DNA of 10,291 bases, from NCBI GenBank assembly GCA_026129385.1, contig JAHCIE010000090.1:1-10291 (forward strand). The letters are read 5' to 3'. This document shows, in pieces, positions 1 through 6,834 of the stretch (within the stretch, counting starts at the first letter, position 1; each line of letters opens with the position of its first letter). The notes under the pieces were generated by a model. The model ran no database searches, was not told the DNA's origin, and saw only the letters and a list, made by a program, of their open reading frames with translations. This DNA comes from Anaerolineae bacterium. GTDB lineage: Bacteria; Chloroflexota; Anaerolineae; Epilineales; JAHCIE01. A program made the position numbers and the translations under genes.

Positions 1-2400
1 GGTTTGCTCATCGCTGTGCGTCTGCGTACCCCAGACCAGTTGCGCCGCTTGCTCGATACCGTCGTTCTCGTCGGCCTGGCCGTGGGGGTCTACGGCGTCT
101 TGCAGCGCTTCGGCATTGATCCCGTGCCGTGGGGTGGCTTTGGCGACGAAACGGTATTGCGCGTGATTGGCACGCAGGGGAATGCGACCTTCCTGGCCGG
201 CTACCTGGTTCTCGCCATGCTCGTGACGCTGTTTAGCCTCCTGGCGGCTCGCCGCGCGGGGCGGACGGTTGCGCTGGCGGCCTACGGGGTCGCGCTGGCG
301 TTCCAGTTTCTGGCGCTGCTGTTCAGTGATAGTCGCGGCGCAACCCTCGGTCTGGCGGCGGGCCTCGCCGTCTGGGCGCTGGCGCACGCGGCGTGGCGTG
401 GCAACCGGCGGCTGGCGAGCGCCGTCGCCGGGTTGGCTGTGGTGGGGATGCTCAGCCTGGGCCTGCTCAACGTGGCGGGGGGCGCTGCGGGCAACGTGCC
501 GATTGTGGGCCGCCTCAGCCGCCTGACCGATACGACGACCGGCAGCAACGCCGTCCGCGCCCTGATGTGGGAGGGCATGAGCAACCTTATCCAGGACGAG
601 GGCGGGCGACTGGCATTCGGTGTGGGGCCGGAGGTACTCTATCTGCGCTACTATCCCTATTTCCAGCCTGCCCTCCGCACCGTCGAGAATCCGCTGACGG
701 GAACCCATGACCGCTCCCACAACGAAGTCCTCGACCGCCTGGCGACGACGGGCGTGGTGGGGCTGGGCGCGTGGCTGGCGCTGGTGGGTGGGCTGCTGTA
801 CGCGGCGTGCGTCTGGCTGGGACTGGTGTCGACCGCGCGGCAGCGTTGGTCCCTCATCGGCGCGCTGGGCCTGGGTGCGGCCCTGGGTGGGTTGATGCCC
901 TTCCTGATGAGCGGCTCGCTACGCTTCGCGGGTCTCGGTCTCGGCCTGGGGCTGATCGTCGGCCTGGGAGTGTGGCTGCTGTGGCGCGGGCTGCGACAAT
1001 TCGACCCCAGCATCGAGGATGACACCATGCGGGTGATCATCCCCATGCTGCTCGGCGCGCTGGTAACGCATCTGGTCGAGATTCAGGTCGGTATCCCGGT
1101 GACCGCCACCCAGGCGTTGTTCTGGGCGCTGGCGGGAACACTGGTGGCTGTCGGCGCGACCGGCCTCAAGGTCGCAGCGGCCAGTCCCGTGGTGGCGGCG
1201 GCGACGCCCGCCGCGACAGTCAGCGAGAAGAGCAATAGGCGCGGCCGCGCGACGCGCAGCGCACGGCCAGCGGCGAGCGGCGGGCCACGGGTGGCGTCGG
1301 GGCCGGATGCCTCGCTGTTGCTGGGTCTGGTGGGCGGCCTGGCCATCGCCACGCTGACCTACGGTCCCGTCGAGCGCGGTATCAGCCTCGCCCCGGCTTT
1401 CGTGGTGCTGCTGTTACTGACGGCGGCAATCCTGGCGGTGGGCGCGGCCCTGGTGGCCTCGGCGGGGGTATTCCTTACGACCGCGGTGATAACGGGCGTC
1501 GTCTATCTCATCCTGCATCTGCCCTTCGCCCTCACCACGGCCACCGCGGGGCCGGCCGTCTTCAGCCTGTTCGTCGCGCTGCTCCTCGCCTGGCTGGCGG
1601 TGTTTGCCTGGCTCGCCCTGCGCGACACGGCGGCGGCGGCGACGAGCGCGGCGGGCGGCGCGCTGGCGACGGTGGGCGCGCTCGGGCTGGTGGCCGCCGC
1701 CGGTATCTGGTTCCTGTCCCTCCAACCCATCTACGCTGACAGTTACGTGCGCCTGGGCCAGCTCTACGGGCAGATTGGTCGTTGGGACCAGGCCGTCGCC
1801 GCGTATGAAGAGGCGCTACGCATCACGCCCGCCCAGGACTTCGTGCGGCCGAATATTGCCCAGGCCTACCTGGCCCAGGCGCAGACGGCGACGGACGCCG
1901 CGACGCGGCAGGCGGCCTTCGACAAGGCCCGCGCGGTGCTGCAAGAGGCCAGCCGTCTCAGCCCCGGCAATCCGGAGTATCTGGTCAATCTCGGCGCGGC
2001 AGAGCAGTACTGGGCCGAGAAGGGGCCGTCCGAGACGAAGCTGCGCATGCAATCCGACGCTGAGGCCCACTACCGCGCTGCCGCCGCACTCGCGCCCGTT
2101 GACCCTCATGTGTTGCGGCGCTGGGGTCGCCTCAAGCTGGAGCAGGGCGCACCCGCCGAGGCGATTCCGTTGCTGGAGCGGGCGATTGCCTTGCTGCTGC
2201 CCGACGGCGTATCGACAGACGAGGAACTGACCCGGAGCGTCACTGCTGAGATTCGCACTGACCTGGCGCGCGCCTACGCGGCCACTGGGCGCACGGCCGA
2301 TGCGGTGGCGCAACTGCGCATCGCCCTCAGCCTGGCGCCATCCAATGCGCAGGCCCCGATTCAGGATCTGCTGAAACAGCTGGGAGCCAGCGGCTCATGA
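1..2400 (+). CDS. O-antigen ligase/polymerase (Wzy/WaaL-like) membrane protein with C-terminal TPR domain, 5' partial
   Basis: Probable polymerase or ligase acting on lipid-linked oligosaccharides at the outer face of the cytoplasmic membrane. The frame is open to the window edge. The TTG at position 4 is probably internal, because the family normally has further membrane helices upstream, so residue numbers below count from that codon. Many hydrophobic helices lie between about residues 18 and 390, with the family-typical block SDSRGATLGLAAGL at 109-122. A long outer loop (about 157-244) holds RALMWEGMSNL and a GVGPE block, and ends at HDRSHNEVLDRLATTG (235-250), the expected site of the WaaL/Wzy histidine. 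A basic, Ala/Pro-rich linker (about 400-435) is followed by more helices (about 438-574). About 215 residues of TPR-like repeats follow, for example YVRLGQLYGQIGRWDQAVAA and LARAYAATGRTADAVAQ. The stop overlaps the udk start (ATGA). Polymerase and ligase cannot be told apart from sequence alone. Confidence 0.85.
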   Translation, partial: GLLIAVRLRTPDQLRRLLDTVVLVGLAVGVYGVLQRFGIDPVPWGGFGDETVLRVIGTQGNATFLAGYLVLAMLVTLFSLLAARRAGRTVALAAYGVALAFQFLALLFSDSRGATLGLAAGLAVWALAHAAWRGNRRLASAVAGLAVVGMLSLGLLNVAGGAAGNVPIVGRLSRLTDTTTGSNAVRALMWEGMSNLIQDEGGRLAFGVGPEVLYLRYYPYFQPALRTVENPLTGTHDRSHNEVLDRLATTGVVGLGAWLALVGGLLYAACVWLGLVSTARQRWSLIGALGLGAALGGLMPFLMSGSLRFAGLGLGLGLIVGLGVWLLWRGLRQFDPSIEDDTMRVIIPMLLGALVTHLVEIQVGIPVTATQALFWALAGTLVAVGATGLKVAAASPVVAAATPAATVSEKSNRRGRATRSARPAASGGPRVASGPDASLLLGLVGGLAIATLTYGPVERGISLAPAFVVLLLLTAAILAVGAALVASAGVFLTTAVITGVVYLILHLPFALTTATAGPAVFSLFVALLLAWLAVFAWLALRDTAAAATSAAGGALATVGALGLVAAAGIWFLSLQPIYADSYVRLGQLYGQIGRWDQAVAAYEEALRITPAQDFVRPNIAQAYLAQAQTATDAATRQAAFDKARAVLQEASRLSPGNPEYLVNLGAAEQYWAEKGPSETKLRMQSDAEAHYRAAAALAPVDPHVLRRWGRLKLEQGAPAEAIPLLERAIALLLPDGVSTDEELTRSVTAEIRTDLARAYAATGRTADAVAQLRIALSLAPSNAQAPIQDLLKQLGASGS

Positions 2401-2999
2401 CGAAACCCGTCACCATCGGCGTCGCGGGGGGCACCGGCTCTGGCAAGACTACCGTGGCGCAGGCTATTCTGGAGCGCGTCGGCAGAGGTCAGATTGCCCA
2501 CCTGGAGCAGGACGCCTACTATCGCGACCTGGGGCATCTGCCCGTGGAGGAGCGGCGGCGTGTCAACTTTGACCACCCCGACCTCCTGGAAACCGAGTTG
2601 CTCGTAGAGCACATCCACGAACTTCAGGCGGGGCGGCCGGTGATGGTGCCGGAGTACGACTTCACGACGGACACACGCCGCCTGACACGCCACCTCATCG
2701 AGCCGCGCCCCGTCATTCTGGTCGAGGGGATTCTCATCCTGGCCGAGAAGAGCGTGCGCGATCTGCTGGACATCAAGGTGTTCGTGGACACGGACGCTGA
2801 CCTGCGCTTCATTCGCCGTCTGCTGCGCGACACGACCGAGCGCGGCCGCTCCCTCGGCTCGGTGGTGGAGCAGTATCTGAAGACGGTGCGCCCCATGCAT
2901 CTGGAGTTCGTCGAGCCGAGCAACCGCTACGCGGATGTCATCATCCCCGAAGGCGGCCAATCAGGTCGCGCTGGATATGGTGACGGCGCGGGTACGTGA
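2397..2999 (+). CDS. udk: Uridine kinase, C-terminus disrupted by frameshift
   Basis: Phosphorylates uridine (and cytidine) to UMP/CMP in the cytosolic pyrimidine salvage pathway. Seen: P-loop GGTGSGKTT (residues 11-19), QDAYY with the likely catalytic Asp (38-42), NFDHP (57-61), VEGILIL (109-115), the arginine-rich lid IRRLLRDTTERGR (139-151) and PMHLEFVEPSNRYADVIIPEGG spanning 166-187. After EGG the open frame gives QSGRAGYGDGAGT, which does not resemble the family. The shifted frame from 2956 reads ANQVALDMVTARVRDL, as uridine kinases normally do. The gene is therefore frameshifted by 2 missing bases or 1 extra base near 2955-2958. With repair the protein would be 211 residues, the usual length for the family. 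Start ATG 2397 overlaps the upstream stop, with GGGAG at 2382-2386. Its place in a glycan operon suggests uridine nucleotide supply for UDP-sugars (inference). Confidence 0.9.
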   Translation: MTKPVTIGVAGGTGSGKTTVAQAILERVGRGQIAHLEQDAYYRDLGHLPVEERRRVNFDHPDLLETELLVEHIHELQAGRPVMVPEYDFTTDTRRLTRHLIEPRPVILVEGILILAEKSVRDLLDIKVFVDTDADLRFIRRLLRDTTERGRSLGSVVEQYLKTVRPMHLEFVEPSNRYADVIIPEGGQSGRAGYGDGAGT

Positions 3000-3030
3000 C
3001 CTCAGCCTGGGCGGCGCGAGGGCGTCCTGA
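2956..3030 (+). other. Out-of-frame conserved C-terminal tail of uridine kinase
   Basis: Read from 2956 (GCC), this stretch encodes A-NQVALDMVTARVRDLSLGG-ARAS and stops at TGA 3028-3030. This matches the family pattern 'EGG-x-N-x-V-A-x-D' that should follow EGG of the upstream udk frame. The restored stop overlaps the next ATG as TGATG (3028-3032), the same tight coupling seen at other junctions here. Both facts indicate that this is the real end of udk, separated from it by an indel or a sequencing or assembly error. Confidence 0.88.
3018..3022 (+). promoter_or_regulatory. Ribosome binding site for the GT2 gene at 3030
   Basis: GAGGG lies 7 bases before ATG 3030. It sits inside the out-of-frame tail of udk and supports the 3030 start. 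Confidence 0.55.
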
Positions 3031-4025
3031 TGAATCACGACGAGGGCCGCGCGCCGCACGTGAGCGTCATCCTGGCGACGTACAACCGCGCCGATCTGGT
3101 GGGTGAGGCTATCGATAGCGTCCTGGCCCAAACCTTCGCCGACTGGGAGCTGGTCATCGTCGATGACGGCTCGACGGACGACACGGAGGCCGTCCTGGCG
3201 CGCTATACCGACCCCCGCATCCGCAGCCTGCGTCAGAGCAACCAGGGTCTCAGCGCGGCGCGCAACGCCGGCCTGCGGGTGGCGCAGGGTGACTACGCCA
3301 TCATGCTCGACTCCGACGACCGTCAGCGCCCCGACTGCCTGGCGCGGCTGGTGGCCGCCGCTGACGCGCGCCCCGACGCCGTGGTCGTCTACGGTCGCTC
3401 CCAGGCGATGGACGCGACCGGTCAGAGCCTACCACGGGTGGTGGGCGGCGCGGAACCGTTTCCCGGCCACACTCTACGCAGTCTGTTGTACGGGGACTTT
3501 CTCTCCATCATCGCGGCCCTGGTACGGCGAGCCGACCTGCTGGCGGCTGGCGGCTTCGACCCTCGTGCCGACTACGCCGAGGATTGGGACCTGTGGCTGC
3601 GGCTGGCGCGGCAGGGGCCGTTCGTCTTCGTGGACGCCATTGTGTCCGACTTCCGCCTCCACGCGGGGCGGATGACCAGCGCGCACCGCCACACTCTGGA
3701 GCGGTTGGTCAGCGCGCGCACCCACATCCTGGACAGGACCTTCGCCCAACCGGACCTGCCCGCCGAGGCGCGGGCCGTGCGTCCCCTCGCCTACCGCAAT
3801 CTGTACATCGACGCCGCGTTGCGCTACAGTCAGCGCGGGGACTGGGGCCAGACGCGGGCCTACCTGCGCCGCGCCACGACCTGTGGGGCAACCCTGCCGA
3901 CCCTCGCCCGCTTTGCCTATCTGGCCGCCTTCCTGCGTCTCGCGCCACGCTATGCCTGGGTGAACCGTGTCTCGGATCGTGTCGCACAGCGGCGACGCGC
4001 TCGCCGCGCCGGAGCAGGGGGCTGA
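3030..4025 (+). CDS. Family 2 glycosyltransferase (GT-A fold)
   Basis: Transfers a sugar from a nucleotide-sugar donor to a growing glycan, probably at the cytosolic face of the membrane. In 331 residues it has the full GT2 signature. The first strand is VSVILATYNRADLV (11-24). LVIVDDGSTDDT (41-52) is the nucleotide-binding acidic site. NQGLSAARNAG (71-81) follows, then the metal-binding DSDD (94-97), GGFDP (174-178) and the acceptor-side EDWDLWLRL (184-192) with the putative base. A histidine follows in FRLHAGRMTS (208-217). Residues after about 220 are less conserved and end in a basic tail. ATG 3030 overlaps the restored udk stop, and only 2 bases separate the stop from the next gene. No transmembrane helix is evident. 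The sugar and acceptor cannot be predicted. Confidence 0.92.
   Translation: MNHDEGRAPHVSVILATYNRADLVGEAIDSVLAQTFADWELVIVDDGSTDDTEAVLARYTDPRIRSLRQSNQGLSAARNAGLRVAQGDYAIMLDSDDRQRPDCLARLVAAADARPDAVVVYGRSQAMDATGQSLPRVVGGAEPFPGHTLRSLLYGDFLSIIAALVRRADLLAAGGFDPRADYAEDWDLWLRLARQGPFVFVDAIVSDFRLHAGRMTSAHRHTLERLVSARTHILDRTFAQPDLPAEARAVRPLAYRNLYIDAALRYSQRGDWGQTRAYLRRATTCGATLPTLARFAYLAAFLRLAPRYAWVNRVSDRVAQRRRARRAGAGG
4016..4021 (+). promoter_or_regulatory. Ribosome binding site deciding the GT4 start at 4028
   Basis: AGGGGG lies 6 bases before ATG 4028. The same reading frame is open far upstream (to 3584), but it overlaps the GT2 gene there. This site and the MRIWMPLR homology start fix the true start at 4028. 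Confidence 0.55.
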
Positions 4026-4027
4026 GC

Positions 4028-5290
4028 ATGCGTATCTGGATGCCCCTGCGTATCACCCTGGCCCACGGCATTCGCGGCGGTATGGAGCGCCAGTCGGACA
4101 CGCTGGCGCGGGGCCTGGTCGACCTGGGCCACGCCGTCACGGTGGTGACGACGGCCCACCCAGGCGGGGAGCGCGTCGAGATGGTAGACGGCGTCGAGAT
4201 TCTGTACGTACCCGGCTCCACCTGGCGACGCTACCAGTCTAGCTGGTGGCGGAACAGCTACCGCCTGCTGGCCCACCGTCACATCTACACGCCCTACGAC
4301 CTCATTCTCAGCCAGAGCGCGGGCGGCCTGGGTTACCTGGCCCAGGCGCGGCGCGACCTGGCTCTGCCGAGCGTGGTCATATTCCACGGCTCGAGTCGGG
4401 GCGAGATTATCACAGCCTGGCGCGGCGCGCGCTCGCCGCGCGGCATCTATCGCCTGATGCGTCTCGGCTGGCGGCTGCCACGCCTGCTGACGCTGTGGCG
4501 GGGGACCGCCCCCAGTGTCGCCCACTGGATCGCGCCGAGCGCATCGGTGGGCGACGAGAACCGCCGCGAGATTGGCTTTCCCGCCGAGCGGCTGACCATC
4601 ATCCCCAACGGGGTGGACATCGACACCTTCCGGCCCGACCCGGCGCGGCGGTCGGCGGCGCGGGCGCGGCTCGGTCTGCCCGAGGCCGCGCCGGTGGTGG
4701 TCGCCGCAACGCGGCTCGAGGCCGAGAAGGGGGTACAGGTAGCGCTGGCTGCCCTGGCCCAGACGCGGGCCGCCGCCCCTGATGCGCGGCTGGTTGTCGC
4801 GGGCGACGGCGGCTACGCCGAGAGTCTGCGACGGCGCGCCGCCGACCTGGGCCTGGGAGGCGCGGTTAGCTTCCTCGGTTTCGTGCCTCACGCCGAACTA
4901 CCCGACATCCTGGCTGCCGGCGACGTGTTCGTCATGCCCAGCCTGTGCCACGAAGCATTCCCCGTGAGCATTCTGGAGGCGCTGGCGGCGGGCCTGCCCG
5001 TCGTGGCGAGCCGCGTCGGCGGCGTGCCCGCCGCTATCACGCCGGGCGCGACGGGCTATCTGGTCACGCCTGGCGATGCGAGCGCGCTGGCGGCGGCCCT
5101 ACTCTCGCTGCTGGCCGCGCCGGGACGGCGGCGGGCGATGGGCGCGCTGGGGCGGCGTACGGCCGAGGCCCGCTACAGCCGGGCGGCGACGACGCAGGCG
5201 GTGGAGGATGTGGTGCGCGCCGTCGTTGCCCGTGACGTGGCGGGCCAGGCGACGCCTCGACAATCGAGCGCGGGGGTCGGCGTATGGTAG
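4028..5290 (+). CDS. Family 4 glycosyltransferase (GT-B fold)
   Basis: Retaining glycosyltransferase of 420 residues with two Rossmann-like domains. The N-terminal domain opens MRIWMPLRITLAHGIRGGMERQ, spanning 1-22, a form of the usual GT4 glycine-rich opening with the acceptor-side 'GGxE-like' loop. It continues with LARGLVDLGHAVTVVTT (26-42). The inter-domain part contains IIPNGVDIDTFRP (191-203), typical of GT4. The C-terminal donor domain has ATRLEAEKG (227-235), LVVAGDGGY (255-263), FLGFVPHAELPDIL (282-295) and the E-x7-E motif E309/E317 in HEAFPVSILEALAAGLPVV (308-326). ATG 4028 is chosen for motif position and its Shine-Dalgarno. The gene starts 2 bases after the GT2 stop and overlaps the flippase gene by 7 bases. 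No specific donor or acceptor can be named. Confidence 0.93.
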   Translation: MRIWMPLRITLAHGIRGGMERQSDTLARGLVDLGHAVTVVTTAHPGGERVEMVDGVEILYVPGSTWRRYQSSWWRNSYRLLAHRHIYTPYDLILSQSAGGLGYLAQARRDLALPSVVIFHGSSRGEIITAWRGARSPRGIYRLMRLGWRLPRLLTLWRGTAPSVAHWIAPSASVGDENRREIGFPAERLTIIPNGVDIDTFRPDPARRSAARARLGLPEAAPVVVAATRLEAEKGVQVALAALAQTRAAAPDARLVVAGDGGYAESLRRRAADLGLGGAVSFLGFVPHAELPDILAAGDVFVMPSLCHEAFPVSILEALAAGLPVVASRVGGVPAAITPGATGYLVTPGDASALAAALLSLLAAPGRRRAMGALGRRTAEARYSRAATTQAVEDVVRAVVARDVAGQATPRQSSAGVGVW

Positions 5291-6834
5291 CCCATCGCGA
5301 CTCCCTGGGGCGGCGCATCTTCCGCGACACGGCCAGCACCAGCGTCATCAACATCGCGGGGCAGGTACTGGCCTTTCTGACAGCGGCGTATGTAGCCGCC
5401 GTGTTTGGCGCAGACAGTCGCACCGATGCCCTCTATCTGGCCCTGGCCATCCCGATGTTCTTCTCGACGGTCATCCGGGAGGCGGTTCGGTCATCCCTCG
5501 TGCCGCGACTGGTCGAGTTGCGCCTCAAGGCCTCGCCTGCCCTGGGCGCTATCGCCTCCGGAAGCGTGCTGACGGTGGGCTTGCTGGCAGGGGCCCTGGC
5601 GCTGGTGCTGGCCGTGGCGACACCAACCCTCACGCGCCTGCTCGGCGCGTATCTCCCGCCGACCGGTCAGGCGCTGCTGCCGCCGCTCACCCTGGCCTTG
5701 CTGCCTTTGCTGCCCTTGCTGACGATGAACGGCGCGTTGGGGGCTATTTTCAGCACCTGGCAGCGCTTCCGGCCCTCGGCGGCGCTGACCGCCGTCGAGT
5801 CCATCGTGCGTATCGTGATCATCACGACGTTCGCGGCTACTCTCGGCATCTTCAGCCTGGCCTTTGGCTATGTCGCTGGCGCTTTGGCGGGGGTCCTCTT
5901 TCTGGCCGCGGTCGCCTGGCGCCTGGGCATGTTGTCCGACCCGCGCCCCCAGCCGCCGGGTGTGCTCCTCAGCGGCTTCACCAGCCAGTCGTTGTATCAA
6001 CTGGCGGGCCTGACGATGCTCCAGCTCAACCCCTACATCGATCGCTTCATGGCGACGCCCCTCTCGCCTGGCTCGCTGACCGCCTTGAACTACGCTGAGC
6101 GCATCTCGGCCCTACCGTATATCCTCGTCGGCGCGGTGTTCTACGAGGTGTTGCTCTCCCACTGGTCGGTCGTGACGGCGTCCGAGGGCGCAGAGGGCCT
6201 GCGGCGCGCGCTCCGCAATGCGACCGCCATGGTCATCTTTTTCCTGGCTCCCATTGTCATGATCATGTTCGTCCTGCGCCTGAACATTGTGACGCTGCTG
6301 CTGCAACGCGGCGCGTTCGACGCCTCTGACGCGGCCTTGACGGCCTCGGCGCTGGGCTTTCTGTCCCTGGGCGTCGTCTCGAACTACATCGTGTTGCTGG
6401 TCACGCGAGCCTTCCTCGCCCTGCAAGATATGCTGACGCCCATGTGGCTGGGCGCGCTGAACGCTGTCCTCAACCTCTCCCTCAACCTGTTGTTGATTGG
6501 CCCGCTTGGCCTAAGCGGTATCGCCCTGTCAACTGCCCTGACATGGACCATTGTTGCCGTCATCGGTTGGTGGGTTGTCGGGCGGCGGCTTGGCCCCCTC
6601 GACACGCGCTCGCTGGCTCGGCCGGTCCTCTCCGTCGCGCTGGCGGCGGCGGCGTGCGGGGCCACGACGGCCCTGGCGCGGCCGCTGATTCCCCAGAGCG
6701 GGTTCATTGCCCAGGCCATCGGTATCGCCGTGGCCGCCACCCTGGGCCTGGCCGTCTATCTGGCCCTGACGTGGCTGCTGCGCGTGGAGGAATTGAGTAA
6801 GGTGCGAGTCCTGCTGCGGAGGGGCCGCCGATGA
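5284..6834 (+). CDS. MurJ/MviN-like lipid-linked oligosaccharide flippase
   Basis: Polytopic inner-membrane protein of the MOP superfamily (MurJ/MviN family), 516 residues with about 14 hydrophobic segments. Recognisable blocks are AVFGADSRTDALYLALAIP (39-57, the MurJ-like 'FG.S..TDA' motif), REAVRSSLVPRL (65-76), PYIDRFMATPLSPGSLTALN spanning 250-269 followed by YAERISALP (270-278), LLLQRGAFDASDA (338-350), TRAFLALQDMLTPM (374-387) and GPLGLSGIALSTAL (406-419). MurJ itself flips lipid II for cell-wall synthesis. Between glycosyltransferases and near a Wzy/WaaL-like protein, a Wzx-like role in flipping this cluster's glycan lipid is more likely (inference from context). ATG 5284 lies inside the end of the upstream GT4, with a weak GGGGGT at 5272-5277. 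The stop overlaps the next start as ATGA. Confidence 0.9.
   Translation: MVAHRDSLGRRIFRDTASTSVINIAGQVLAFLTAAYVAAVFGADSRTDALYLALAIPMFFSTVIREAVRSSLVPRLVELRLKASPALGAIASGSVLTVGLLAGALALVLAVATPTLTRLLGAYLPPTGQALLPPLTLALLPLLPLLTMNGALGAIFSTWQRFRPSAALTAVESIVRIVIITTFAATLGIFSLAFGYVAGALAGVLFLAAVAWRLGMLSDPRPQPPGVLLSGFTSQSLYQLAGLTMLQLNPYIDRFMATPLSPGSLTALNYAERISALPYILVGAVFYEVLLSHWSVVTASEGAEGLRRALRNATAMVIFFLAPIVMIMFVLRLNIVTLLLQRGAFDASDAALTASALGFLSLGVVSNYIVLLVTRAFLALQDMLTPMWLGALNAVLNLSLNLLLIGPLGLSGIALSTALTWTIVAVIGWWVVGRRLGPLDTRSLARPVLSVALAAAACGATTALARPLIPQSGFIAQAIGIAVAATLGLAVYLALTWLLRVEELSKVRVLLRRGRR
6818..6824 (+). promoter_or_regulatory. Strong ribosome binding site for the GT2 gene at 6831
   Basis: GGAGGGG ends 6 bases before ATG 6831. 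It is the best Shine-Dalgarno inside the operon, lies in the last codons of the flippase gene, and supports the overlapping ATGA start. Confidence 0.6.

Noticed and set aside
1604..2230. 208-residue + strand frame, and the antisense frame at 1816-2313
   Set aside because: Both lie within the TPR part of the first gene, whose frame shows a real repeat pattern. The alternatives are Arg/Pro-rich shadows.
2955..2960. Programmed ribosomal frameshift in udk
   Set aside because: There is no recognisable slippery heptamer, internal Shine-Dalgarno or stop-codon arrangement at the shift, and uridine kinase is not known to be recoded. An indel or sequence error is simpler.
3584..4027. Upstream in-frame extension of the GT4 gene (giving 568 residues)
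   Set aside because: It overlaps the well-supported GT2 gene in another frame and has no family motifs. The GT4 homology begins at MRIWMPLR (4028), which has its own Shine-Dalgarno.
3950..4891. 313-residue open frame on the - strand
   Set aside because: It is antisense to the GT4 gene, rich in Arg, Gly and Pro, and has no motif. Long shadow frames are expected at this GC content.
5076..6098. 340-residue open frame on the + strand across the GT4/flippase junction
   Set aside because: It overlaps two genes with clear family motifs. Its product is compositionally biased and unlike any known domain.
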